Counted from the stretch's first letter, positions 25,021 to 35,025 are shown. The stretch is DNA of 64,000 nucleotides from Oxalobacteraceae bacterium OTU3CINTB1 (GCA_024123955.1 CP099652.1:6200001-6264000); one strand, 5' to 3'. Notes: a model not told the origin generated them from the sequence alone. Made by a program: numbers and translations.

Positions 25021-27795
25021 TTAGTGCGCCTCGTCCCAGTTTTTGCCGACGCCGACTTCGGCCGTCAGCGGCACTTTCAGTTGCGCGACGCCGGCCATCA
25101 ATTCCGGCAGCTTTTGCTTGACCAGCTCCAGCTCGGCATCCGGCACTTCCAGCACCAGTTCATCGTGCACCTGCATGATCATCTTGGTCTGCAACTTGTC
25201 GGTCTCGAGCCAGTTCTGCACAGCCACCATCGCCAGCTTGATCAGGTCGGCCGCCGTGCCTTGCATCGGCGCGTTGATCGCGGCCCGTTCGGCACCCTGG
25301 CGGCGCGGACCGTTCGGCGAATTGATCTCCGGCAGCCACAGGCGGCGTCCGAACACGGTCTCGACATAGCCGCGCGCCTTCGCCTGCAGGCGCGTGTCGT
25401 CCATATACTGTTTCACGCCGGAGAAGCGGGCGAAATAACGGTCGATGTAGCTTTGCGCGGCGGCGCGCTCGATGCCCAGGTTGGACGCCAGGCCGAACGC
25501 GCTCATCCCGTAGATCAGGCCGAAGTTGATGACCTTGGCATAGCGGCGCTGCTCGCTCGAGACCTCGTCCGGCGCCACGCCGAAGATCTCGGCGGCGGTG
25601 GCGCGGTGAATGTCCACGCCTTCGGCGAACGCGCGCAGCATGTTTTCGTCACCCGAAATATGCGCCATGATGCGCAGCTCGATCTGCGAATAGTCGGCCG
25701 AGACGATGTGGCTGCCCGGCGGGGCGATGAATGCCTCGCGGATGCGGCGGCCTTCCTTGGTGCGGATCGGAATATTCTGCAAGTTCGGATCGTTCGACGC
25801 CAGGCGCCCCGTCACCGCCACCGCCTGCGCGTAGTTGGTGTGCACGCGGCCCGTTTCCTTGTTGATGCCCTTCGGCAGCTTGTCGGTGTAGGTCGACTTC
25901 AGCTTCGACAGGCTGCGGTATTCCAGCAGCACCTTCGGCAGCGGATAGTCCTCGGCCAGCTTTTGCAGCACTTCCTCGTCGGTCGACGGCGCGCCGCTCG
26001 GGGTCTTTTTGACCACCGGCAGCTTCAATTTCTCGAAGAAAATCTCGCCGATCTGCTTTGGCGAACCCAGGTTGAACGGCTGCTCGGCCAGCTCGTGCGC
26101 CTTCGCTTCCAGCTCGACGATGCGCGCGCCCAGCTCGGCCGATTGCGTGTCGAGCAGCGCGGCGTCGATGTGCACGCCGTTGCGCTCGATCTTTTGCAGC
26201 ACCACCGCCGTCGGCAGCTCGATGTTGCGGTAGATGTAGCTCAGGCGCTCGTCGTTCTCGACCTCGCCGATCATCGACAGGTGCAGGCGCAGCGTGATGT
26301 CGGCGTCCTCGGCCGCGTATTCGGTGGCGCGCTGGATGTCCACCTTGTCGAAGGTGATCATGCTGGCGCCCTTGCCGCAGACGTCGACGAACGGGATCGT
26401 CGTGTGGTTCAGGTGGCGCAGCGCCAGGCCGTCCATGTCGTGTGTGCGGTGCGATTCGAACACATACGATTGCAGCAAGGTATCGTGATGGATGCCGCGC
26501 AGGGATACGCCGTGGTTGGCGAAGATGTGGCTGTCGTATTTCAGGTTCTGGCCGACCTTGAGCTTGGTCTCGTCCTCCAGCCAGGGCTTGAGTTTTTCCA
26601 GCACGTGCTCGCGGGTCAACTGCTCCGGCACGCCGGGATAGGCGTGCGCGACCGGAATGTAGCAAGCCACGCCCGGCTGCACCGACAGCGAAATGCCGAC
26701 CAGCTGCGCCGTCATCGGCTCCAGCGACGTGGTTTCGGTGTCGACGGCGGTCAGCTCGGCGGCGTTGATCAGCGCGATCCATTTGTCGAGCTGTTCGTCG
26801 GTAAACACGGTTTCATAGTTGACGTTAACCTTCGGCACTTCGCCAAACAGGTCGCCGTTGGCCGAGACCGCACCACCGGCCGCGACAGCCGCCGCAGCGG
26901 CCTTGCCCGCCGCGCCGATCGGGGCGGCCGGGGTCAGCGCGTTCAGTTCGCGCAGCAAGGTCTTGAAGCCGTACTGGCCGAAGAAGGTCAGCAAGGTTTC
27001 CGAGTCCTCGGGGCGCGCGATCAGCGATTCACTGATCGACATCATGTGCTCGGACAGGTTGCAATCGGTCTTGACGGTGATCAGTTCGCGGCCCTTCGGC
27101 AGCCACTCGAGCGCCTTGCGCAGGTTCTCGCCGACGGCGCCGGTGATCTTGTCGGCATTGGCCATGACGCCGTCCAGGCTGTCGTACTGCGTCAGCCACT
27201 TGAGCGCCGTCTTCGGTCCGCACTTGGCGACGCCTGGCACATTGTCGACCGTGTCGCCGATCAGGGTCAGGTAATCGATGATGCGGTTCGGCGGCACGCC
27301 GAACTTGGCCAGCACGCCGGCCTCGTCCATCTTCTCGTTGGTCATGGTGTTGATCAGCATGACTTGCGGATTGACCAGTTGCGCCAGGTCCTTGTCGCCG
27401 GTCGACACCACCACCTTCATGCCGGCCTTGGCCGCGTCCACCGACAAGGTGCCGATGACGTCGTCGGCCTCGACGCCGTCGACCATCAGGATCGGCCAGC
27501 CCATGGCCTTGACGGCGATGTGGATCGGTTCGATCTGCAGGCGCAGGTCGTCGGGCATCGGTGCGCGCGTGGCCTTATAGTCGGGATACATGTCGTCGCG
27601 GAACGTTTTACCCTTGGCGTCGAACACGCAGGCGATGTAGGCGGCCGGGTAATCGGCGCGCAGGCGACGCAGCATATTGACCATGCCGTGCATGGCGCCG
27701 GTCGGGTGGCCGTCCGGGCTGCGCAGGTCGGGCAGCGCGTGGAAGGCGCGGTAAAGGTAACTGGAACCGTCAACTAACAGCAGGGTATTTTGCAT
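25021..27795 (-). CDS. polA: DNA polymerase I
   Basis: Pol I removes RNA primers and fills gaps in replication and repair. The 924-residue protein has three parts: the 5' nuclease (about 1-300, MQNTLLLVDGSSYLYRAFH; GVEADDVIGTL), a 3'-5' exonuclease (about 330-510) with the catalytic DTETTSLEP near residue 349, and the polymerase domain with DYSQIELRIMAHISG, RRYAKVINFGLIYGMSAFGL, and MQVHDELVLEVP near the end. The exonuclease acidic residues are kept, so proofreading should be active. The start at 27795 (MQNTLL) is chosen over an upstream GTG/ATG in unrelated sequence. Confidence 0.97.
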   Translation of the reverse strand: MQNTLLLVDGSSYLYRAFHALPDLRSPDGHPTGAMHGMVNMLRRLRADYPAAYIACVFDAKGKTFRDDMYPDYKATRAPMPDDLRLQIEPIHIAVKAMGWPILMVDGVEADDVIGTLSVDAAKAGMKVVVSTGDKDLAQLVNPQVMLINTMTNEKMDEAGVLAKFGVPPNRIIDYLTLIGDTVDNVPGVAKCGPKTALKWLTQYDSLDGVMANADKITGAVGENLRKALEWLPKGRELITVKTDCNLSEHMMSISESLIARPEDSETLLTFFGQYGFKTLLRELNALTPAAPIGAAGKAAAAAVAAGGAVSANGDLFGEVPKVNVNYETVFTDEQLDKWIALINAAELTAVDTETTSLEPMTAQLVGISLSVQPGVACYIPVAHAYPGVPEQLTREHVLEKLKPWLEDETKLKVGQNLKYDSHIFANHGVSLRGIHHDTLLQSYVFESHRTHDMDGLALRHLNHTTIPFVDVCGKGASMITFDKVDIQRATEYAAEDADITLRLHLSMIGEVENDERLSYIYRNIELPTAVVLQKIERNGVHIDAALLDTQSAELGARIVELEAKAHELAEQPFNLGSPKQIGEIFFEKLKLPVVKKTPSGAPSTDEEVLQKLAEDYPLPKVLLEYRSLSKLKSTYTDKLPKGINKETGRVHTNYAQAVAVTGRLASNDPNLQNIPIRTKEGRRIREAFIAPPGSHIVSADYSQIELRIMAHISGDENMLRAFAEGVDIHRATAAEIFGVAPDEVSSEQRRYAKVINFGLIYGMSAFGLASNLGIERAAAQSYIDRYFARFSGVKQYMDDTRLQAKARGYVETVFGRRLWLPEINSPNGPRRQGAERAAINAPMQGTAADLIKLAMVAVQNWLETDKLQTKMIMQVHDELVLEVPDAELELVKQKLPELMAGVAQLKVPLTAEVGVGKNWDEAH

Positions 27796-28052
27796 AGGAA
27801 CTAAAGAGATGTGAGGGCAAAAGGGCGTGATTTGCCACGAATGCCGCATTATCGCAGGTTTTGGCCGACGTCCGCCTGCCGCGCCCGCATTTCAAGTATG
27901 ACAATATCTTAAGGAAATTCCACATTCCGTGTGGGGAAATCCTCCGCAAATCAGCGCGAAATCGGCCACGGCGCACAGGGAAGCGTGTCTGTTTGTTACA
28001 ATGGATCATACATAAAAATTCCACGGCTTTTTACCTACTAAGGCGATCCATC

Positions 28053-28466
28053 ATGACGCGCACCTCACTCCTCTGGCCGGCACTCCTCCTGGCGCTCGGC
28101 GCCAACGCGTTCGCGCAGTCGACGCCGAGCCAGGCGCCGCCGAAACTGGAAAAACTGGAGGAAGTGGCCGACGATCCGATCACGGTGACGGCCAAGCCCG
28201 CGCCGGAGCGTCAGATCACCGAACGCCGCGACAACAGCGGCAACGTGGTGGAAGCAACCGTCAAAAGCGGTCCGAGCACCTACACCCTGAAACCGACCCA
28301 TCCGGTGGGCAGTTCCCTGCCGGGCGACGCCATGTCCGGCGCCGCGCGCGGTCCGCAGTGGACCGTGATGACCTTCGGCGGCAAGAAAAAGAAAAATCCG
28401 GAAGACGAAGCGGCGGTCGAGGCCGACGCACCGCCACCGCCGCCAGCAGCGCCGGCCGCCAAGTAA
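28053..28466 (+). CDS. DUF2782 family exported protein
   Basis: A 137-residue protein with a signal peptide (MTRTSLLWPALLLALGANAFA, likely cut before Q). The core has the family pattern: DDPITVTAKPAPERQITERR near 50, a short Asn/Gly loop, then a beta-rich segment ending in WTVMTFGGKKK. The C-terminus is an acidic and Pro/Ala-rich tail. The function of DUF2782 proteins is not known. Position directly before thrB and polA fits the conserved Burkholderiales layout. TACAAT at 27997-28002 may be its -10. Confidence 0.8.
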   Translation: MTRTSLLWPALLLALGANAFAQSTPSQAPPKLEKLEEVADDPITVTAKPAPERQITERRDNSGNVVEATVKSGPSTYTLKPTHPVGSSLPGDAMSGAARGPQWTVMTFGGKKKKNPEDEAAVEADAPPPPPAAPAAK

Positions 28467-28501
28467 ACGCGGTAGTATCAAACAATTATTATTAAAGACG
28501 C

Positions 28502-28540
28502 GCCTGCCTCGGCAGGCATTCCGGACGTCCGCCACGGCGG
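28502..28540 (+). other. two adjacent short hairpins before thrB
   Basis: GCCTGC-CTCG-GCAGGC (28502-28517) and CCGCC-AC-GGCGG (28529-28540) lie in the 107-nt gap before the thrB start at 28574. Neither is followed by a T-run, so they are unlikely to be simple terminators. They may be chance in GC-rich DNA or a structured leader. Confidence 0.3.
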
Positions 28541-28573
28541 GCGCCGATACAACGAACCTCATCAAGCTTGCAC

Positions 28574-29530
28574 ATGGCAGTGTTTACCCCGGTCACCCTG
28601 GACGATGTCACCCAGTGGATCACGCAATTCCCCCTCGGCAAGCCGCTGGCCCTCAAGGGCATCGCCTCCGGCATTGAGAACAGCAATTTCTTCTTGACCA
28701 CGGAGCGCGGCGAGTTCGTGCTCACGATCTTTGAAAACTTATCGTTCGAGCAACTGCCTTTCTATCTGAACCTGATGCGCCACCTGGCCGATCGCGGCGT
28801 GGCCGTGCCGGCGCCGATCGCCACCGACAACGGCGAGCTGATCGTGCCGCTGCACGGCAAGCCGGCGTCCATCGTCACCAAGCTCGAGGGCAGCTCGCAG
28901 ATGGCCCCGCAGCCGGTCCATTGCGCCGAAGTGGGCGCCATGCTGGCGCGCATGCATCTTGCCGGCCGAGACTATCCGCTGCAACAGCCGAATCTGCGCG
29001 GCCTGGACTGGTGGAACGCCACCACGCCGCAAGTGCTGCCCTTCCTGTCGGAAAGCAACGCCCACCTGCTCAAGGCCGAGATGCACTTCCAGGAGGCGTT
29101 CGCCGGCTGCGAAACCTACCGCACACTGCAAAGCGGCCCGGTGCACGCGGACCTGTTCCGCAACAACGTCATGTTCGACGGCGAGCGCCTGACCGGCTTC
29201 TTCGACTTTTACTTCGCCGGCTGCGACACCTGGCTGTTCGACGTCGCCGTCACCGTCAACGACTGGTGCATCGATCTCGACACCGGCGTGCTCGACACGG
29301 CCCGCGTGCGCGCGCTGCTCGACGCCTACCACGCCGTGCGTCCGTTCACCGAGGCCGAACAAACCGCCTGGCAGCCGATGCTGCGGGCGGCGGCGCTGCG
29401 CTTCTGGCTGTCGCGCCTGTACGATTACTACCTGCCGCGCGAAGCCGAAATGCTCACCCCGCACGATCCGACCCACTTTGAGCGCATCTTGCGCGAACGC
29501 ATCGCCACGCTGGCGCCGAAACTTTTCTGA
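28574..29530 (+). CDS. thrB: homoserine kinase (ThrB, APH-fold type)
   Basis: The 318-residue protein belongs to the aminoglycoside-phosphotransferase-fold homoserine kinases found in Pseudomonas and Burkholderiales, not the GHMP-type ThrB. It phosphorylates homoserine for threonine synthesis. Motifs: [20 protein letters not shown] near residues 29-48, the Brenner-like loop [18 protein letters not shown] near 189-206, and [16 protein letters not shown] near 211-226 with the Mg-binding Asp. The ATG at 28574 is used. It overlaps the next gene by one base (TGATG). Confidence 0.92.
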   Translation: MAVFTPVTLDDVTQWITQFPLGKPLALKGIASGIENSNFFLTTERGEFVLTIFENLSFEQLPFYLNLMRHLADRGVAVPAPIATDNGELIVPLHGKPASIVTKLEGSSQMAPQPVHCAEVGAMLARMHLAGRDYPLQQPNLRGLDWWNATTPQVLPFLSESNAHLLKAEMHFQEAFAGCETYRTLQSGPVHADLFRNNVMFDGERLTGFFDFYFAGCDTWLFDVAVTVNDWCIDLDTGVLDTARVRALLDAYHAVRPFTEAEQTAWQPMLRAAALRFWLSRLYDYYLPREAEMLTPHDPTHFERILRERIATLAPKLF

Positions 29531-30312
29531 TGAATAAATTCCCCGCGCGCGCCGGATGGCAATGGGTCAAGCAGGGCATGATGCTTTTCCGCAAGCAGCC
29601 CGGCGGCCTCATGGCGCTGTTCTTTTGCTGCATGTTCGTGTCGTTGTTCTCGATGATCGTGCCGATACTGGGGCAGATCGCGCCATTCATCCTGACGCCG
29701 CTGTTCTCGGTCGCGATCCTGGAAGGCTGCGCGCAGGTCGACCAGGGCAAGCGCGCCCTGCCGAATCTGCTGCTGAGCGGTTTCCGCAAGCCGGTGCGCA
29801 GTCCGTTGCTGACCGTGGGCGCGCTCAACCTGCTGTTGGTGGCGATCGCGCTGGGCGTGTTGTACGCCATGGCCGGCGAGACCGTCATGCTGGTCAGCAA
29901 GCGTCCACCGCAGATCGAGCAGGGCCAGTTAGACGGTTTGCTGGTCGCGGTGCTCATCGCATCGACGATCTACACGGTGGGCTGGATACTGATGTGCCTG
30001 ACCGCGCCGCTGATCTACTGGCAACAGATGAAGTTGAACAAGGCGCTGTTTTTCAGCGTGGTTGCGGTGCTGCGTGGCTGGAAAGCCTTTCTGACGGCGG
30101 CGGTGACCTTATATCTGCTGAACTTCATCGCCTGCCAGATCGTCGTGCTGATCCTTGGCGCGTCGCAGCTGGCGATGGCGGGCATCTTCACGCTGTTCCT
30201 GATCACCATCGTGCTGACGCACTGCACGTTGTACATCGCCTACCGGCAAATCTTCGGCCCCACCGACCTCGCGGTCCCGGCCAAAGCCGACAGCCCGGAA
30301 CCGTTGCTTTAA
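29530..30312 (+). CDS. BPSS1780-family inner-membrane protein
   Basis: A 260-residue integral membrane protein with about six hydrophobic segments. The N-terminal RAGWQWVKQGMMLFRKQPGG, followed by two membrane helices, is characteristic of the BPSS1780 family of Burkholderiales. No catalytic motif is seen; the function is unknown. Translation is coupled to thrB by TGATG at 29528-29532. Its stop TAA (30310-30312) lies at the start of a long inverted repeat shared with the convergent uvrD. Confidence 0.8.
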   Translation: MNKFPARAGWQWVKQGMMLFRKQPGGLMALFFCCMFVSLFSMIVPILGQIAPFILTPLFSVAILEGCAQVDQGKRALPNLLLSGFRKPVRSPLLTVGALNLLLVAIALGVLYAMAGETVMLVSKRPPQIEQGQLDGLLVAVLIASTIYTVGWILMCLTAPLIYWQQMKLNKALFFSVVAVLRGWKAFLTAAVTLYLLNFIACQIVVLILGASQLAMAGIFTLFLITIVLTHCTLYIAYRQIFGPTDLAVPAKADSPEPLL

Positions 30313-30447
30313 CTCCAGGGTCAGGTCCACCATTTCTACACGGACGGGACCATACCGATTAAGCCGCGCGCAAAATCACGCTCTAAACCGCCATTTAAGG
30401 ATCCACGGTTAAGCCCGTGTAGAAATGGTGGACCTGACCCCGGAGTT
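30311..30447. repeat. 33-bp inverted repeat with 71-nt spacer between convergent genes
   Basis: The left arm is 30311-30343 (starts AACTCCAGGGTCAGG, ends TTCTACACGG); the right arm is 30415-30447. They are complementary over 33 bp with one mismatch (A against the expected G near the seventh base). The string CTGACCCCGGAGTTG at the right edge (30434-30448) is also found at 4409-4423 and 4452-4466 in the pilT-pilU cluster. The 71-nt interior has no reading frame. Confidence 0.9.
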
Positions 30448-30473
30448 GCCCTACGTGGAACCGTGGCACCTCA

Positions 30474-32789
30474 TCAATGGGCTAACCGCTCGAGCTTGGC
30501 GATGCTGAGGTCGAGCACCTTCATGCCGTTGCTGCCGAAGTTGATCTGGGCGCGGGCGTTGGCGCCGCTGCCTTCGATGTTGACGATCACGCCTTCGCCG
30601 AACTTGCCGTGCGCGACCGATTCGCCGATGCGCCAGCCCGCGCCCGGCGCCTTGCTGGCCATGTTTTGCGCGATCTTTTGCGCGATCGCGTTGTCGGAAC
30701 CGGCCAGCGGCGCGACGTCGTCCCACGGCGTTTTCTTGTTGGCGAACCAGTGCGATTGCACCTTCGGCGACAGCCACTTGAGCGCGTCCTCCGGCAATTC
30801 GTCGAAGAAGCGCGATTTCATGTTGTAGCGTGTTTGTCCGTGCAGCATGCGCGTCTGCGCGAAGCACATGTACAGGCGCTGCCGCGCGCGCGTGATCGCC
30901 ACGTACATCAGGCGCCGCTCCTCTTCCACGCCGCCATCCTCGCGCGAACTGGTTTCGTGCGGGAACAAGCCCTCCTCCAGCCCGGTGATGAAGACGTTGT
31001 TGAACTCGAGCCCCTTGGCCGAGTGCACCGTCATCATCTGCACCGCTTCCTGGCCGGCCGTGGCCTGGTTGTCGCCAGCCTCCAGCGAGGCGTGCGACAG
31101 GAACGCCGACAGCGGCGACATCACCGTCGCCAGCGGGGCGTCGGCGTCGAGGATTTCGAAGCCGTCTTCGTTGATCACCGGCAGGCCGGACTGCTCCTGC
31201 GAACGCGGTCCCAGGTGCGCCGGCGCGCCCTGGCCGAAGCCCTCCTCCGAGACGAATTGCGTGGCGGCGCTGACCATCTGCTCCAGGTTTTCGATGCGGT
31301 CGGCGCCCTCTTTTTCGGTCTGATAGTGCGCCAGCAGGCCGCTGGCCTCTAGCACCACGCGCACCAGTTCCGGCAGTGCCATCTGCTGCGTTTCGAAGCG
31401 CGCACCCTCGATCAGCTTGACGAAGCCGCCCAGCGACGAGCCGGCCTTGCCCATGACGTACGGTACGGCCGCGTACAGCGACACCCGGTGCTGGTCGGCC
31501 GCCGCCTGCAACGCTTCGATCGAGCGCAGGCCGATGCCGCGCGTGGGGAAGTTGACCACGCGCAGGAAGGCCGAATCGTTGTGCGGGTTGTCCATCAGTT
31601 GCAAATACGCGATCGCGTGCTTGACCTCGGCGCGCTGGAAGTAGCGCAGGCCGCCGTAGACGTGGTACGGAATGCCGGCCGAGAACAAGGCGTGCTCGAT
31701 CACGCGCGATTGCGCGTTGGAGCGGTACAGCACGGCGATCTCGCTGCGCGAGGCGCCGTCGGCGATCAGGTTCTTGGTTTCTTCAATGATCCATTGCGCC
31801 TCGGCCAGGTCGGAGCTGGCTTCGTACACGCGCACCTGCTCGCCATGGCCGGCGTCGGTGCGCAAATTCTTCCCCAGGCGCTTGCTGTTGTTGGCGATCA
31901 GCACGTTGGCGGCGTCCAGGATGTGGCCGTGCGAGCGGTAGTTCTGCTCCAGCTTGATCAGGTTCTTGACGTGGAACTCGCGCTCGAAGGCGCTCATGTT
32001 GCCGACGTTGGCACCGCGGAAGGCGTAGATGCTCTGGTCGTCGTCGCCGACGGCGAACAGCACGCCGCCGCCCTGCTCGCCATGGCCGGCCAGCAGCTTG
32101 AGCCACTTGTATTGCAGATCGTTGGTGTCCTGGAACTCGTCGACCAGGATGTGCTGGAAGCGCTGCTGGTAATGCTGGCGCAGCGGCTGGTTGCGGCTGA
32201 GCAGTTCATAAGTGCGCAGCAACAGCTCGGCGAAGTCGACCACACCCTCGCGCTGGCACTGGTCGTCGTACATTTGGTACAGCTCGACCTTCTTGCGCTC
32301 GTCGGCGTTGTACGGGTCGATCTTGTCGGCGCGCAGACCCTGGTCCTTGGCGCCGTTGATGAAGTACATCACCTCTTTCGGCGGGAACTTCTCGTCGTCG
32401 ATGTTGTTGGCCTTGATCAGGCGCTTGATCGCCGACAGCTGGTCCTGCGAGTCGAGAATTTGAAAGGTCTGCGGCAGCGCGGCATCGCGATGATGCGTGC
32501 GCAGCAGGCGGTTGCACAATCCGTGGAACGTGCCGATCCACATGCCCCGTGTATTAATCGGCATCATTGCCGACAAACGCGCCGTCATTTCCTTGGCGGC
32601 CTTGTTGGTGAAGGTCACGGCCAGGATGCCGGACGGCGACACCTGCCCGGTCTGGATCAGCCAGGCGATGCGGGTCGTCAGGACGCGGGTTTTGCCGGAG
32701 CCTGCGCCCGCCAGAATCAGGGCGCTTTGGGCCGGCAGGGTCACGGCAGCGAGTTGTTCGTCGTTAAGATTGTGAAGAAGATTTTGCAT
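30474..32789 (-). CDS. uvrD: UvrD/PcrA/Rep-type DNA helicase
   Basis: A 771-residue SF1A 3'-5' helicase, DNA helicase II by length and order. Motifs: I ILAGAGSGKT near residues 27-36, Ia TFTNKAAKEM, II LVDEFQDTN near 220-228, III GDDDQSIYAFRGA, IV LEQNYRS, V TVHSAKGLEF, and VI LMYVAITRARQRLY. The C-terminus has the PcrA/UvrD-type tudor-like segment (GVIVNIEG). The start at 32789 (MQNLLHNLNDEQ) is the family start. No Shine-Dalgarno is seen, and TATAAT lies only 6 nt upstream, so the mRNA may be leaderless. Confidence 0.93.
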   Translation of the reverse strand: MQNLLHNLNDEQLAAVTLPAQSALILAGAGSGKTRVLTTRIAWLIQTGQVSPSGILAVTFTNKAAKEMTARLSAMMPINTRGMWIGTFHGLCNRLLRTHHRDAALPQTFQILDSQDQLSAIKRLIKANNIDDEKFPPKEVMYFINGAKDQGLRADKIDPYNADERKKVELYQMYDDQCQREGVVDFAELLLRTYELLSRNQPLRQHYQQRFQHILVDEFQDTNDLQYKWLKLLAGHGEQGGGVLFAVGDDDQSIYAFRGANVGNMSAFEREFHVKNLIKLEQNYRSHGHILDAANVLIANNSKRLGKNLRTDAGHGEQVRVYEASSDLAEAQWIIEETKNLIADGASRSEIAVLYRSNAQSRVIEHALFSAGIPYHVYGGLRYFQRAEVKHAIAYLQLMDNPHNDSAFLRVVNFPTRGIGLRSIEALQAAADQHRVSLYAAVPYVMGKAGSSLGGFVKLIEGARFETQQMALPELVRVVLEASGLLAHYQTEKEGADRIENLEQMVSAATQFVSEEGFGQGAPAHLGPRSQEQSGLPVINEDGFEILDADAPLATVMSPLSAFLSHASLEAGDNQATAGQEAVQMMTVHSAKGLEFNNVFITGLEEGLFPHETSSREDGGVEEERRLMYVAITRARQRLYMCFAQTRMLHGQTRYNMKSRFFDELPEDALKWLSPKVQSHWFANKKTPWDDVAPLAGSDNAIAQKIAQNMASKAPGAGWRIGESVAHGKFGEGVIVNIEGSGANARAQINFGSNGMKVLDLSIAKLERLAH

Positions 32790-32795
32790 GCCGTG

Positions 32796-32801
32796 ATTAT
32801 A
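32796..32801 (-). promoter_or_regulatory. -10 box very close to the uvrD start codon
   Basis: On the minus strand TATAAT (32801-32796) ends 6 nt before the uvrD ATG. Initiation about 7 nt after the hexamer would fall on or next to the A of the ATG. No -35 consensus stands at 17 nt. This is a motif match, not a mapped promoter. Confidence 0.4.
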
Positions 32802-32889
32802 CCGGCAGCGGCCTTTCGGGGTCGGTCCATGTGTGGCGTTGCGGCATCCGCCGGGATGCGCCGAAGCGGCCCGGCGGCGCACACCACGC

Positions 32890-35025
32890 CTACATCAAGC
32901 CCTGCGCCGGCACCGCCTTGCCGCTGCGGATGGCGTCCTGCACCAGCGCTTTGAAGTTGCGCTCGGCTTCGCGGCTGGCCTTGGCCTGCTCGCGGCCCAG
33001 TTCGCCCATGCGACGCCCCAGTTCGGCCATCGGTTTGCTGGCTTCGGCCATCTGCAGGTTGAGCGCTTTCATCGGCGCCTGGTTACGCTGCAGGCCGGCC
33101 ATTTTCTCGGCCATGTCGCGCTGCAGTTGCGCCATTTCCCGTTGCGTCGGGGCCATTTCTCGGTGCAGCGCCGCCTCCAGCTCGCGCTGTTTGCGCAGGC
33201 TTTCCTTGCCCTGGTCGTGGCTCGACGGTCCGCTGGCGGCCACCATGCGCTCGGCGATCGCTTCCTGCTTCGCCGCCAGCGCTTCCATCTGGCGCTCCAG
33301 CCGCTGGCGCTCTTGCGCAACAGGGCCACTGTCGACGTCGCGGGTCACCGCGTCGATCCGCGCGGCCAGGCCGTCCATGACCTTGGCCTGCAGGTCCATC
33401 CGCTTGCCTTGCGCGTCCATTCGCTCGCCGAGCTCGTTGACGGGCTTCCACAGCTGCCGTACCTTGGCGAGGACGGCCGGGTCGTTGATCAGATAGGTTT
33501 TGCCGCCTTCGCGGTACCAGACGAAGTCGCCCTTGGCGCTCGAACGCAGTTCGGCGATGCGGCGCATGTCGTCGGACGAGCCGGAAACCTGAACTTGATC
33601 GATATCCCGGGTGACGATCGCGTAGGCATGGTCGCCGCTGTTGACAGACAGGTTGACCGCACTGTTGCCGAATGAGAAGGGCGCAGCCGGTGCGGCCGGT
33701 GCCGCCGGCGCGGCGGGAAGCGCTGGCGCTGCCGGGGCCGCTGGAATGGCAGGCAAGGCCGCCATCGCCGGCGCGGCGGGCAGCGCGGCCGCGGCGGGTG
33801 CGGCTGGCGCGGCCGGTGCCGCAGGCGCCACGCCAGGCACTCCGGCCACGCCGGGCACCTCCGGCGGTTCCGGTGGCAAAGCCGGCTCCGGCAATTCAGG
33901 CAGCGCCGGAAGTTCGGCCATGTCAGCGGCGGGCGCAGCGGCGGCAACCGCGCCAATGGCGGCAGGCAGCGTCGCCGGCGGCTGCGGGGCGGCCTGCACA
34001 TAAAACACGGCCGTGGCCGCGAACAGGCCGATCAGGGGCACGGCCATTTTCCAGCTGACCGGTTCAACATCGGGACGCAGCAAGCGTTTGATACGAGACA
34101 TGAGATTTCCTCCGTGAGCCGCGTGGGCTAGTTGTGTGGTATCGAACTGGAATTTATCCAGTTCGGACAAGGCCTTTGCCAGCATCTGCGGTTGACCGAG
34201 CATGGCGACTGCAAGGTCATCGGCGATTTGTTCTCGCTCTACACGGATACGGCGCGACAAGGCCCAAACACTAGGGTGATAGAACAGCACGATTTCCACC
34301 GCGCTTTGAATGAGGTTGATCAGATAGTCCCGGCGCTTGATGTGCGCCAGCTCGTGCGCCAGCAGCGCTTCGAGCAGGTCGGGCGCCATGCCGGTGATGA
34401 GCGAGGCCGGCACCAGCACGATGGGGCGCCAGCAGCCGGCCGTGATCGGGCTGTCGAGCAGGTCGGCCACGCCGAGGCGCACGTGTTGCGCAATCCCGAA
34501 GCGGCGCGCCATCTCGGACAGGCGGCGCTGCCAGTAGTGGTTGACGGTGTAGTGGTCGCTGCGGGTGCGCTCGGCAACCCACTTGAGGCCGATGGCCAGG
34601 CGCAACGACATCAGCGCGGCGCCGGCCAGCCACAGGCCGACCACCCAGGCCAGTTGGCCACGCAGGGTGGCTTCCCAGCCTGCCAGCGTGCCGTCGTCGA
34701 TCAGGGCGGCGGTGGCGGCGGCGCCCGACCGGGCGGCGTCGGCGCCGGCAGAGAGGACGGGAATCAGTAACGCGGCGGCGCCGAGGCCGGCGCCGGCAGG
34801 CGAGACGGCATCGGCCGCCCTGACCTGCACGATGATGCTTGCCAGCGGCAGCGCCGCGCACAGCAGCAAGCCGGCGCAAGCGACCGCATAACGCGTCTGC
34901 GGACGCGCCTTGCGCAGCAAAAACAGCGCAATCGACACGCCCCAGCCGATCAGCAGCCCTTGCCAGATGAAGTGCAGCAGCGCCCAGCCGATGGCCGGCA
35001 CCAGCACGGACAGCGCGCTAACCAT
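32890..35025 (-). CDS. M56-family (BlaR1-like) membrane metallopeptidase with C-terminal coiled coil
   Basis: A 711-residue protein. The N-terminal about 320 residues hold four membrane helices and the zinc site HELAHIKRRDYL (HExxH near 222-226), as in BlaR1/MecR1 peptidases. Next are an Ala/Pro-rich linker (about 350-440), a beta segment with SVNSGDHAYAIVTRDIDQVQ, and a long charged helical tail (about 520-700). There is no penicillin-binding sensor domain. M56 proteins normally pair with a BlaI/MecI repressor gene, which is absent here: the upstream gene is adhC. The substrate and signal are unknown. Confidence 0.85.
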   Translation of the reverse strand: MVSALSVLVPAIGWALLHFIWQGLLIGWGVSIALFLLRKARPQTRYAVACAGLLLCAALPLASIIVQVRAADAVSPAGAGLGAAALLIPVLSAGADAARSGAAATAALIDDGTLAGWEATLRGQLAWVVGLWLAGAALMSLRLAIGLKWVAERTRSDHYTVNHYWQRRLSEMARRFGIAQHVRLGVADLLDSPITAGCWRPIVLVPASLITGMAPDLLEALLAHELAHIKRRDYLINLIQSAVEIVLFYHPSVWALSRRIRVEREQIADDLAVAMLGQPQMLAKALSELDKFQFDTTQLAHAAHGGNLMSRIKRLLRPDVEPVSWKMAVPLIGLFAATAVFYVQAAPQPPATLPAAIGAVAAAAPAADMAELPALPELPEPALPPEPPEVPGVAGVPGVAPAAPAAPAAPAAAALPAAPAMAALPAIPAAPAAPALPAAPAAPAAPAAPFSFGNSAVNLSVNSGDHAYAIVTRDIDQVQVSGSSDDMRRIAELRSSAKGDFVWYREGGKTYLINDPAVLAKVRQLWKPVNELGERMDAQGKRMDLQAKVMDGLAARIDAVTRDVDSGPVAQERQRLERQMEALAAKQEAIAERMVAASGPSSHDQGKESLRKQRELEAALHREMAPTQREMAQLQRDMAEKMAGLQRNQAPMKALNLQMAEASKPMAELGRRMGELGREQAKASREAERNFKALVQDAIRSGKAVPAQGLM

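Noticed and set aside
24883..27777. A 964-codon open frame on the plus strand
   Set aside because: Exact antisense of polA with biased composition and no family motif.
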